Positions 17,979-26,287 of a stretch of DNA of 64,000 nucleotides are shown here, one piece after another. The position numbers were made by a program, and so were the translations under genes. The DNA comes from Dehalococcoidia bacterium (GTDB taxonomy: Bacteria; Chloroflexota; Dehalococcoidia; Lucifugimonadales; Lucifugimonadaceae): contig JAJEGY010000016.1 in assembly GCA_022819585.1 (NCBI GenBank), forward strand, positions 1-64,000. Direction: 5' to 3'. The notes beneath the pieces were generated by a model. The model was not told the origin of the DNA. It ran no database searches and saw only the letters and a list, made by a program, of their open reading frames with translations. Positions within the stretch are counted from its first letter, which is position 1. Each line of letters opens with the position of its first letter.

Positions 17979-18962
17979 ATGTCAAACGCGACAGATACTG
18001 TTACTGGCCCAGAGCCGATGATGGCGGAGCCGAGTTCGTTCGAATCGATTTACCGCGAACGTTTGGTTCCGATGGGGCGCTACCTGAGGCGCAACAAGTT
18101 GATGGTCGGTGGGTTGAGCATTTTGGGCGTGATCGTGTTGCTGGTAATCATCGGGCATCTGTTTTATCAACAGGATGATCGTAAAGGGAATCCTCAGGGT
18201 GTAAGTGAATTGGTCTACGCAGCTTCGGTACCGCCGAGGCTGAAGCCTTCATGGAACCCATGGGGTGAATACCCGCTCGGGACTGACGAGCAGGGCAGGG
18301 ACATACTGGCTCATGTCCTGATAGGCACGCCTAAGACGTTCCGGATCGGTGCGATCGCCGCCGCGATCGGTATCGGTGTGGGATTGATCCTAGCCTTCGT
18401 AGGAGCTTACGTTGGCGGTTGGGCGGACCTCATCATTCGGCTGTTGGTCGACAGCCTTATTCCGATTCCGGGTCTGTTGGTGTTGATATTGATAGCGACG
18501 TCTTTGAATCCGGGTCAGGGGTTAACTGAGAATCAGTTGGCCTTCGCCATAGCGGTTTTGGCGTGGCCAGGACCCGCGCGTGTGATTCGTTCGCAGGTGT
18601 TGGTGATGCGGGAACGTGGTTATGTGACGATGGCGCAGATGTCTGGAACTTCCGCGCTTGGGATCATCTTCAAGGAGATGATGCCGAACCTTGCGCCGTA
18701 TTTGTTAGCGAGTTACGTTGCGGCGCTAACGGGTGCCATGTTGGCGACGATCGGCGTTGAGACGCTAGGCCTCGGCGACATCGACGCCCCGACACTCGGA
18801 GCAATGCTCTACTGGATCATCTTCACGAACGCACTTCTGAAGGCACAGTGGTGGTGGTTGATACCCCCGATCGTGGTGATCGTGGCGTTGTTCGTGGGGC
18901 TTTTTATGATCTCAGCGGGGCTTGATGAAGTAGCGAATCCGAGATTGCGCCGTCGAGTGTGA
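17979..18962 (+). CDS. ABC transporter permease, DppC/OppC type, module A2
   Basis: This 327-residue protein is highly similar to the permease encoded at 13600 over its whole length, with the signature YPLGTDEQGRDILAHVL, the EAA loop TMAQMSGTSALG and the same end ANPRLRRRV. I chose the ATG at 17979; a TTG at 17967 directly after the previous stop is also possible. It closes the second permease pair and is followed by the ATPase genes. Confidence 0.93.
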   Translation: MSNATDTVTGPEPMMAEPSSFESIYRERLVPMGRYLRRNKLMVGGLSILGVIVLLVIIGHLFYQQDDRKGNPQGVSELVYAASVPPRLKPSWNPWGEYPLGTDEQGRDILAHVLIGTPKTFRIGAIAAAIGIGVGLILAFVGAYVGGWADLIIRLLVDSLIPIPGLLVLILIATSLNPGQGLTENQLAFAIAVLAWPGPARVIRSQVLVMRERGYVTMAQMSGTSALGIIFKEMMPNLAPYLLASYVAALTGAMLATIGVETLGLGDIDAPTLGAMLYWIIFTNALLKAQWWWLIPPIVVIVALFVGLFMISAGLDEVANPRLRRRV

Positions 18963-19014
18963 CCGAGCATCATCACGAAAGAATCCTGCCCAACTGTCGA
19001 TAACAGGAAATCCG

Positions 19015-20091
19015 ATGACAACCGCCGAAGCTGCACCTGAGACCGCGACCAACGGACAACGATCCGATGTTCTTCTTGAGGTCGAGAACCTCAAGGTGTA
19101 TTACGACACGGACGCGGGCCAGGTGAAGGCAGTAGATGATGTGTCGTTTACATTGCAGCGTGGCGAAAGGATGGGGCTGGTAGGGGAGTCCGGGTCTGGG
19201 AAGACGACGATGGCGATGGCACTGATGAGGTTGCACAAGCCTCCGGCGATCATTGCTGGCGGGACGGTGAAGCTGGATGGTGTGAGCATCCTTGATCTGA
19301 ACGAGGAGGAGATGCGTCAGACGCGTCTACGGGACATCGCTCTGGTTCCTCAGGGCGCGATGAACTCGTTGAACCCGGTATACAGAGTACGCGATCAGAT
19401 CGTTGACGGTATCAAGCACCACACTCCTAAAGGCGAGATGCCTAGCAAGAGTATCGTTGCCGAGCGTGTAGTTGAACTGCTGAACAGCGTGGGATTGGAT
19501 GCCAGCGTCGCGGATATGTATCCGCATGAGTTGAGCGGAGGCATGAAGCAGCGTGTGGCGTTAGCGGTGGCGACGTCTCTGCGTCCCAAGATGATCTTGG
19601 CGGATGAACCGACTAGCGCGTTGGATGTGGTAGTGCAGCGGCAGATTATGTTGACGTTGGAGCAGTTGCAGCAGGAGATGCAGGCTTCTGTGCTTCTGGT
19701 GGGTCATGACATGGGACTGATGGCGCAGTTCGCAGATGTGTTGGGTGTGATGTACGCGGGTCATTTGGTAGAGTTCGCGCCGATCGATGAGGTCTTTGAG
19801 AATCCGAAGCACCCATACACGAAGAAGCTCATTAGCAGCTTGCCGGATATTCAAGTCAAGGGCAAATTCACCGGCATTGATGGATTACCGCCAACGTTGG
19901 TGGTGCCGCCGCCGGGTTGCAGGTTCCATCCTCGCTGCCCGATTTACAACGATGATGAGGATTTCCGCGGGGAGTTTACGGATCTGCGTGGTGGTCTCGA
20001 TACTGGGCTTTGCACCACTGTTGATCCTCCGTTGAACGAGGTTGAACCGCGTCGTTGGGTGGCTTGCCATTTGTACGAAGGAGGCGCATAG
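19015..20091 (+). CDS. ABC transporter ATP-binding protein, DppD/OppD type, module A
   Basis: A 358-residue ATPase with Walker A GESGSGKTT (57-65), Q-loop PQGAMNSLNP, signature LSGGMKQR (173-180), Walker B MILADEP (193-199) and H-loop VGHDMG. The C-terminal extension CRFHPRCP is typical of oligopeptide transporter ATPases, which may carry an iron-sulfur cluster there. It probably pairs with the product of the next gene to drive both duplicated permease pairs. Confidence 0.95.
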   Translation: MTTAEAAPETATNGQRSDVLLEVENLKVYYDTDAGQVKAVDDVSFTLQRGERMGLVGESGSGKTTMAMALMRLHKPPAIIAGGTVKLDGVSILDLNEEEMRQTRLRDIALVPQGAMNSLNPVYRVRDQIVDGIKHHTPKGEMPSKSIVAERVVELLNSVGLDASVADMYPHELSGGMKQRVALAVATSLRPKMILADEPTSALDVVVQRQIMLTLEQLQQEMQASVLLVGHDMGLMAQFADVLGVMYAGHLVEFAPIDEVFENPKHPYTKKLISSLPDIQVKGKFTGIDGLPPTLVVPPPGCRFHPRCPIYNDDEDFRGEFTDLRGGLDTGLCTTVDPPLNEVEPRRWVACHLYEGGA

Positions 20092-21156
20092 TTGGCGACT
20101 GAAACTCTCGAACGCCCGGCGTCCGCTCCTGCGACGGACGGAGATAGCGTTCTCCAACTGAAGAACGTCACCAAAGTATTTGGTGGTGGGATCGTACGAC
20201 GAAAGTTGACGATCGCTGTCGACAACGTGAGCATGAGCATCCCGCGGGAGAATCCGGGGATTACAGCCATCGCAGGGGAGAGCGGCAGTGGCAAGACGAC
20301 ACTTGCTAGGTTGATGCTGGGGATCATCCCGGCGACAGAAGGCTCTATCTTATTCAGTGGTCGAGATATCTCTACTCTCGGTCGCCGAGAGAAGTTGGAA
20401 TTCCGCCGAGAAGTCCAGCCGATCATGCAGGACCCGTTTGAGGTCTACAACCCGTTTTACAAGGTTGATCATGTGTTGATGGCGCCTGTCAACAACTTCG
20501 GGTTGGCCCGGAATAGACGCGAGGCGCGTGACCTTGTGGTCGAATCGTTGGAGACGGTGGGGTTGCGGCATCAGGAGACGTTGGGGCGTTTTCCGCATCA
20601 GTTGAGCGGTGGGCAGCGTCAGCGCATCATGGTTGCAAGGGCGTTGCTTTTGAAGCCAAGGATCATCGTTGCGGATGAGCCGGTGTCGATGGTGGATGCG
20701 TCGTTGCGAGCGACGATTTTAGGCAGCATCGATCTTCTCAACAAAGAATTAGGCATTGCTGTCATCTACATCACCCACGACCTGACGACGGCCTTCCAGA
20801 TCAGCGACAACATCATGGTGATGTACCGCGGATCAGTTGTGGAGACGGGTCGGGTTGAAGATGTAATCCAGAAGCCGCAGCATCCATACACGCAGTTGCT
20901 CGTAGAGTCGATCCCGCGTCCCGATCCGAAGGAGCGCTGGGGTCGTGATATGGCGTCACAGGAGACGGGTAGCGATGCGTCTGATGTGGGGTGCCGCTTT
21001 GCTCCTAGATGTCCGTATGTGATGTCGGACTGCACGGTGGACATGCCGCCGTTGTATCGCATGGGTGACACTCAGGCAGCACAATGTTACCTGCACCGTG
21101 ACGAGTCGTTGGGTACTGTGGCGAGCGTATCGGACGTCTTTAAGTCCGGCGGTTGA
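20092..21156 (+). CDS. ABC transporter ATP-binding protein, DppF/OppF type, module A
   Basis: A 354-residue ATPase with Walker A GESGSGKTT (62-70), signature LSGGQRQR, Walker B IIVADEP and H-loop ITHD. The C-terminus has CRFAPRCPY. It starts with TTG one base after the previous stop codon, with AAGGAGG well placed upstream, so translation is coupled to the preceding ATPase gene. It is the last gene of module A. Confidence 0.95.
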   Translation: MATETLERPASAPATDGDSVLQLKNVTKVFGGGIVRRKLTIAVDNVSMSIPRENPGITAIAGESGSGKTTLARLMLGIIPATEGSILFSGRDISTLGRREKLEFRREVQPIMQDPFEVYNPFYKVDHVLMAPVNNFGLARNRREARDLVVESLETVGLRHQETLGRFPHQLSGGQRQRIMVARALLLKPRIIVADEPVSMVDASLRATILGSIDLLNKELGIAVIYITHDLTTAFQISDNIMVMYRGSVVETGRVEDVIQKPQHPYTQLLVESIPRPDPKERWGRDMASQETGSDASDVGCRFAPRCPYVMSDCTVDMPPLYRMGDTQAAQCYLHRDESLGTVASVSDVFKSGG

Positions 21157-21179
21157 TTTGCAGATGAGACCGTAGTTGG

Positions 21180-21206
21180 TTTTTACGAGGCCAAGTCTCG
21201 TAAAAA
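21180..21206. terminator. inverted repeat between convergent genes
   Basis: TTTTTACGAG (21180-21189) and CTCGTAAAAA (21197-21206) form a perfect 10-bp inverted repeat where module A and the minus-strand genes converge. The T-tract precedes rather than follows the stem, unlike a standard intrinsic terminator. It overlaps the last codons of the minus-strand membrane-protein gene. Confidence 0.4.
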
Positions 21207-21821
21207 CTCGGTTGGACCCAACAACGAGAAGAGCAAAACAGGTATTCCTGTTGCTGCCGTGAAGATCCACGGTCCCCAAGTGCCGACGATTTCATTCTTC
21301 GACGCGTTTATCCGATCGATGATGAAACCGAACACTGCGAACAGAATTCCCGATTCCAGTCCGACGATCACGTTCAACGTGCCTTCAACGACGAAGTCGT
21401 AAGGGAAGACGAGGACGGCGTCTAGCATCGCCGAGAAGAAATCGCCGGCTCCCAAGTGCCCTTCAACCAGACCGGTGAATGCACTGGCGGTGCGGCTGAA
21501 TCCACCTGTGAACAGGGGCGTTAATACGCCGAAACCAGCGCCCAATGCGAACCATGTGATGGGATGGCCGGGGTTTTGCGCTAAGTCCCTGATGTGGTAG
21601 ACGGCTAGCGGCACCACGATAATCGCAGAGATGATCGCGACGATGGAGAAGAAGAACGCTCCCCATCCCTGAATCCGTGTAGCTTCTTCGAAGTATTGGA
21701 AGCGCGTCAAAACCGATACATGGAACGCAGCGATCGACAGCATGATGCCGAGAAGAGTGATCGATGCGGTGAGGCGCTTGCGGCGTCCAGCATCGGGGCT
21801 AACGACGTCGAGCGTCGCCAA
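21183..21821 (-). CDS. membrane protein of unknown function downstream of module B ATPases
   Basis: A 212-residue protein with about five hydrophobic segments (near residues 18-38, 52-78, 88-108, 145-165 and 185-205). I recognise no family. It starts with TTG 60 bases after the ATPase gene of module B, on the same strand, without a good ribosome binding site. Its link to transport is by position only. Confidence 0.65.
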   Translation of the reverse strand: MATLDVVSPDAGRRKRLTASITLLGIMLSIAAFHVSVLTRFQYFEEATRIQGWGAFFFSIVAIISAIIVVPLAVYHIRDLAQNPGHPITWFALGAGFGVLTPLFTGGFSRTASAFTGLVEGHLGAGDFFSAMLDAVLVFPYDFVVEGTLNVIVGLESGILFAVFGFIIDRINASKNEIVGTWGPWIFTAATGIPVLLFSLLGPTEFLRDLAS

Positions 21822-21881
21822 ACGACTGATGTCGGTGGTTCCTATGGCAGACCGGATCCGGAGGGGTAATCAGTGAAAGTC

Positions 21882-22916
21882 TTATTCGGTGGTCAGTTCG
21901 ATCTCGTCAGCGCGGTGGCAGCTGACGTAACGACCATCCTTTGATTTTACAAGCGGAGGCACTTCGACCTTGCACTGATCGGTTGCGAATGGGCAACGGG
22001 GATGGAAGTAGCAGCCGGTCGGCGGATTAGCGGGGTTTGCAACCTCGCCTTCCAGGACGTAGCGTTTCGTTCGTTGGCTGGGGTGCGGTTTGGGCACGGA
22101 ACTCATCAGGGCCGCGGTGTAAGGATGCTTAGGCGAGTCGAAGAGTTCCTCAGGGGTGCCGATCTCTGCGATTCGGCCCACGTACATGACGACAACGCGG
22201 TTCGAAATCTGTTTAACCACGCTGAGATCGTGCGAGACAAAGAGGTAGGTCAACCCCAGTGAGTCTTGGAGGTCCATCATGAGGTTGATGACCTGGGCTT
22301 GGACGGAGACGTCGAGGCCGGAGACGGGTTCATCGGCGAGGATGAGGCGAGGGTTCAGTGCCAAAGCGCGAGCGATGCCTATGCGTTGACGCTGTCCTCC
22401 GCTGAAGGCGTGGGGATAACGGCGCATGTATTCAGGGCGCAGACGGACGAGGCGTAGTAACTCGGCGACGCGGTCTTCACGTTCGCTGCTCGTGCCGATG
22501 CCGTGGACTAGGAGCGGTTCGCTGATGATCTCGTATATGTTCATGCGCGGGTTTAGCGACGAAAACGGGTCTTGGAAGATCATCTGCATCTGGCGACGGA
22601 TGGGTCGCATCTCGATGAGCGAGAGTTGGGCCAGATCGATGGTGTCGCCCTCTTCGGTGTTGAAGAGGATTTCCCCGGCGGTGGGTTCGTATGCTCGAAT
22701 GATCGACCTAGCGGTAGTGCTCTTGCCGCAACCGCTTTCGCCCACGAGGCTGAGCGTCTCACCGGCCTGGATGTCGAAGCTGACATCGTCGACAGCTTTA
22801 ACCGTGCCAACCGTCCGACGGAAGAAGCCGCGCTTGATCGGGAAGTATTTGACGAGCCCGCGGACGTCGAGGAGGGTTGATCGGCCGTTGCCGTTCTGTG
22901 TTGTTTCGGTCGTCAT
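21882..22916 (-). CDS. ABC transporter ATP-binding protein, OppF type, module B
   Basis: A 344-residue ATPase. Walker A is GESGCGKST (about 58-66), the Q-loop is FQDPFSSLNP, the signature is FSGGQRQRIGIARAL, Walker B is LILADEP and the H-loop is SHDLSV. It ends with the oligopeptide-type CYFHPRCPFAT. It is six bases downstream of the OppD-type gene, so the pair is co-translated. Confidence 0.95.
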   Translation of the reverse strand: MTTETTQNGNGRSTLLDVRGLVKYFPIKRGFFRRTVGTVKAVDDVSFDIQAGETLSLVGESGCGKSTTARSIIRAYEPTAGEILFNTEEGDTIDLAQLSLIEMRPIRRQMQMIFQDPFSSLNPRMNIYEIISEPLLVHGIGTSSEREDRVAELLRLVRLRPEYMRRYPHAFSGGQRQRIGIARALALNPRLILADEPVSGLDVSVQAQVINLMMDLQDSLGLTYLFVSHDLSVVKQISNRVVVMYVGRIAEIGTPEELFDSPKHPYTAALMSSVPKPHPSQRTKRYVLEGEVANPANPPTGCYFHPRCPFATDQCKVEVPPLVKSKDGRYVSCHRADEIELTTE

Positions 22917-22922
22917 CTAAGC

Positions 22923-23984
22923 TTACTGGTCCTCGTATAAGAAGCAGCTGACATCCTGGTCCTCGTTGACGCTTACGAGTTCAGGTTCGCGGATATTGCA
23001 GGTGCCTTCGATGTATGACTGGCACCGCGGGTGAAAAGCGCAACCCGACGGCCGGTTTTGCGGGTGTGGTATCGAGCCAGAGATGGAGGGCAGACGTTCG
23101 CGAGACAAGGTGAACATGCTTGGGATCGATGTCAGCAAGGCCCGGGAGTACGGGTGCATCGGGTCGTCGAAGAAGTTGTGAACGGGTCCTGACTCGACGA
23201 CCTTGCCGAGGTACATGACGGTCACCTCATCGGCGATCTCGGCGATTACTCCGAGGTCGTGAGTGATGAAGACGATGGCCATGTCGTTCTCTTCCTGCAT
23301 GCGCTGAAGCAGGTCGAGGATCTGGGCTTGGGTTGTGACGTCGAGGGCAGTGGTCGGTTCGTCGGCGATGAGGACCTTGGGGTTGGTGCACATGGCCATT
23401 GCGATCATGGCGCGTTGGAGCTGGCCGCCGCTGAATCGGAAGGGGTATTCGTGCATTCGCTGCGTCGGGTTGGGGATGCCGACGCGTGCGAGCCAATCGA
23501 CGCCGAGCTCGAAGCGTTCGTTCTTCGAGAGATTGGTGTGGAGCCTCAGCGCTTCGTCGATCTGGTTTCCGAAAGTGTGGAGGGAGCTGAAGGAGGTCAT
23601 CGGCTCTTGGAAGATCATTGAGATCTCACCGCCACGGATCGAGCGCATGCTTTCGCTGTTCGCTCCGTAGTTGAGCAGGTTGACCGTTTCACCTGAACCA
23701 GCGTCGCGCCGATATTGGATTTCGCCATTGACGATGCGGCCCGGCGCCTCGACGATCTGTAGGATCGACTTAGCAGTGATGCTCTTGCCGCATCCGCTCT
23801 CGCCCACGATACCCATGGTGGTGCCGGGATGGACGTCAAAGTTGACGCCGTCGACGGCACGGACGACGCCTTCGTCGGTGAAGAAGTGCGTCTCGAGATC
23901 GCGCACGGAGATCACCGGATCTGCACTTAGGCCGCGGGGCTGTTCGCTGGTCGCGGTCGGGGATGTGGCGGTTTCTGTTGTCAT
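22923..23984 (-). CDS. ABC transporter ATP-binding protein, OppD type, module B
   Basis: A 353-residue ATPase with GESGCGKSITAKS (Walker A), FQEPMTSFSSLHT (Q-loop), FSGGQLQRAMIAMAM (signature), VLIADEPTTALD (Walker B) and THDLGV. The C-terminus has CAFHPRCQSY. I took the ATG at 23984; a TTG at 24005 would overlap the stop of the permease gene by four bases and add seven residues. It energises the module B permeases. Confidence 0.94.
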   Translation of the reverse strand: MTTETATSPTATSEQPRGLSADPVISVRDLETHFFTDEGVVRAVDGVNFDVHPGTTMGIVGESGCGKSITAKSILQIVEAPGRIVNGEIQYRRDAGSGETVNLLNYGANSESMRSIRGGEISMIFQEPMTSFSSLHTFGNQIDEALRLHTNLSKNERFELGVDWLARVGIPNPTQRMHEYPFRFSGGQLQRAMIAMAMCTNPKVLIADEPTTALDVTTQAQILDLLQRMQEENDMAIVFITHDLGVIAEIADEVTVMYLGKVVESGPVHNFFDDPMHPYSRALLTSIPSMFTLSRERLPSISGSIPHPQNRPSGCAFHPRCQSYIEGTCNIREPELVSVNEDQDVSCFLYEDQ

Positions 23985-24001
23985 CGGGTAGAGGGAGTTA
24001 A

Positions 24002-25159
24002 TCAACTTCCGTACGGGTCTGCGGCGTCTCTGATTCCGTCACCCATGAAGTTGAGAGATAGCACCAAGACGACTACGAAGACGCCCGGTATCAGCAGCCA
24101 TGGCGCTAGGGCGACAGTCTGGACGTTCTGCGCGGTGAAGAGCAGCGTGCCGTATGAGATGGCAGGCGGCAACAGGCCGAGGCCCAAGAAGCTGAGCGTC
24201 GTCTCACTGATGACCATGAATGCCAAGTTGAGGGTGCTGGCTGCGATTATGTGGCTGTAGAAAGACGGGAGCATGTGTCGGAAGATGATTCTCCGTTGGC
24301 TAGCTCCGGCGGTGATGGCCGCAGTGACGAAGTCCTCTTGTCGCATGGCCAAATATCGTCCACGGACGACGCGTGCGAGTTCGGTCCAAGCGAATAACGA
24401 GACCACGATGGTAATGGCGAAGAATCTACGTTCTACGGACCAGTCAGCCGGGAATGCGGCGGCCAATCCCAGGTACAGCGGGACGGTGGGTATGGACCGG
24501 ATGATTTCGATGCTTCTTTGGATCAGGTTGTCGACGAATCCGCCGTAGAAGCCTGAAATAGCGCCTAGGATAGTTCCGACTACGAGGGAGATGAAGATGC
24601 CCGTCAACCCGATAAGCAGCGACAATCGTGTCCCGCGCATCAAGCGGGAATACAAGTCGCGTCCTTGGACATCGGTGCCCAAAATGAATATCGAGTCTTC
24701 GGCCGTCTCTACAGGATCGTTAACACCGAACAGGTGCCAGTCGAGTTTCAGACCGAACAGAGAGTACTCGTAACCCCTGGCAAATATCTGGACATCTACC
24801 GTTTGGTCACAGTCTTTTTCGTAGACCTTCCGCAAGAATTGGTCGCGTGTACCTACCAGCTTGCAGACGTGCAGATCGGGCTTCCAACCGTCGAATAGGC
24901 GGAGCCCTTGCGGGGGTGTGTATTGACGTGCGGCCTCGATGTCTTCGGGGTCGTTGGTTGCCAAGAAATCGGAGAAGATGACAATCAGATAGAACATTGC
25001 GACGACGACGGTTGCAGCCATCGCGAGGTGGTGTCGTTTGAAGCGACGCCAGATCAGCTGGCGTTGCGACATTACCTCGATCTCGTCCTCAGCGTCTAGG
25101 TCGTGGACAAGAGCGCCCGGTACGTCGGATTGGGATCCAGTCTGTGATCCGGCAACCAT
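24002..25159 (-). CDS. ABC transporter permease, OppC type, module B
   Basis: A 385-residue permease, longer than usual because of an extra segment of about 60 residues (roughly 75-135, with CKLVGTRDQ and CDQTVDV) between the first helix and the conserved LGTDVQGRDLYSRLM. This insert should lie outside the membrane. The EAA loop AAITAGASQRRIIFRHMLPS (in parts: AGASQRRI and RHMLPS) and the final DAADPYGS are normal for the family. The insert resembles that of long OppC proteins and may contact the binding protein. Confidence 0.92.
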   Translation of the reverse strand: MVAGSQTGSQSDVPGALVHDLDAEDEIEVMSQRQLIWRRFKRHHLAMAATVVVAMFYLIVIFSDFLATNDPEDIEAARQYTPPQGLRLFDGWKPDLHVCKLVGTRDQFLRKVYEKDCDQTVDVQIFARGYEYSLFGLKLDWHLFGVNDPVETAEDSIFILGTDVQGRDLYSRLMRGTRLSLLIGLTGIFISLVVGTILGAISGFYGGFVDNLIQRSIEIIRSIPTVPLYLGLAAAFPADWSVERRFFAITIVVSLFAWTELARVVRGRYLAMRQEDFVTAAITAGASQRRIIFRHMLPSFYSHIIAASTLNLAFMVISETTLSFLGLGLLPPAISYGTLLFTAQNVQTVALAPWLLIPGVFVVVLVLSLNFMGDGIRDAADPYGS

Positions 25160-25163
25160 CTAG

Positions 25164-26153
25164 TTAATCGTCCTCCAGTCGGATGCGCGGGTCGACCCAT
25201 GCGAGAAGCATGTCGGAGCCGAACGTGCCGATGATCGTCAACCATCCAGAGAAGAGGATGACCGCACCTGAAAGATAAATGTCTTGCGCTGTCAAGGCGC
25301 GCAAGAAGTCCCTTCCTATGGTCGGCAGGTCGAGAACGTAGGACAAGACCACGCTACCGGAGATGATGAAGGGCAAGATGTAGGCGGTGAGGGAGATCAC
25401 TGGGTTCAGCGCGTAGCGCACTGGATACTTCATGATGATCTGCCACTCGGTCAGTCCCTTTGCGCGCGCTGTAGTGACGTACGGTTTCTTCAACTCGTCC
25501 AGCAGGTTGGCGCGCATGATGCGAATCAATGTTGCCGTGCCGGCGGTGCCGAGGATGACAACGGGCAGTACCAGGTGTTTGGTAAGGTCCCATACCTTGG
25601 CTAGCGACCAAGGCGCGGTTCGATATTCGGCGGAATAAAGATCGGTGGCAAGAAAACCAGTTGTATCGAATATCACCCATGCCATCACGAGAGCGATCAA
25701 AAAGTCAGGGATACCGAGTCCCAAAAAGCCAAAGAATGTAGCGATGTAGTCACCCGGCTAGTACTGCTTGACCGCCGAGTAAACTCCGATAGGTATGGCG
25801 ACAATCCATATGAAAATAACGGCGCCTGCCCCCAACAGCAATGTATTTAACAGGTTCATTGCGAGCACCGTTCTAACAGGTGCGTTGAATTCGAACGAGA
25901 AGCCGAGTTGGCCTCGAACTATGCGAGTGATCCATTTTGTGTACTGAACGTACACGGGATCATTAAGTCCATAGAACTCCCGAAGGCTTTCGGCTTCGTC
26001 CTCCAGAATGAGATTTCCGGTAGCCAGCTGCGTAGCAATATAGGTAGTGACGAAGTCGCCGGCGGGAAGGTTGATAATGACGAACGAAATTACGGATACC
26101 GCCCACATGGCGATGATCGCGTAGAGAAATCTTCGGATGATGAAGGCCAGCAT
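25164..26153 (-). pseudogene. OppB-type permease of module B split by one TAG codon
   Basis: Two open frames in the same reading frame (26153-25758 and 25757-25164) together make one complete OppB-type permease. The first ends AVKQY at TAG (25760-25758). The sequence continues directly with PGDYIATFFGFLGLG, the normal family continuation, where homologues often have Ser, so a single TCG-to-TAG change is likely. The second half has the EAA loop TTARAKGLTEW and ends DPRIRLEDD. With this gene broken, module B could not form its channel unless the stop is read through, another OppB substitutes, or the base is a sequencing error. Confidence 0.85.
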
Positions 26154-26206
26154 AGCTTCGGGTGGCGACTTAGCCCCGTCGTACGGGCTTCAGTCTTGAG
26201 TAACGA

Positions 26207-26247
26207 GACGGTATCCGCCCGCGCTCAGTGCGTGGGCGGATACCGTC
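26207..26247 (-). promoter_or_regulatory. 14-bp perfect stem-loop between binding-protein and permease genes, module B
   Basis: GACGGTATCCGCCC (26207-26220) pairs with GGGCGGATACCGTC (26234-26247). It lies just downstream of the binding-protein stop codon and before oppB, in the same place as in the other modules. Confidence 0.75.
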
Positions 26248-26287
26248 AGGCGACGAACCCAGTTAAGGGTTCGGCAAGCGGTTGGTA

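Noticed and set aside
21180-21206. Standard intrinsic bidirectional terminator
   Set aside because: The T and A tracts are on the wrong sides of the stem for both directions; kept only as an inverted repeat with low confidence.
2280-25760. Genome-wide reassignment of TAG to an amino acid
   Set aside because: Several intact genes here end in TAG at the expected family length, for example those ending at 12468, 20091 and 39125.
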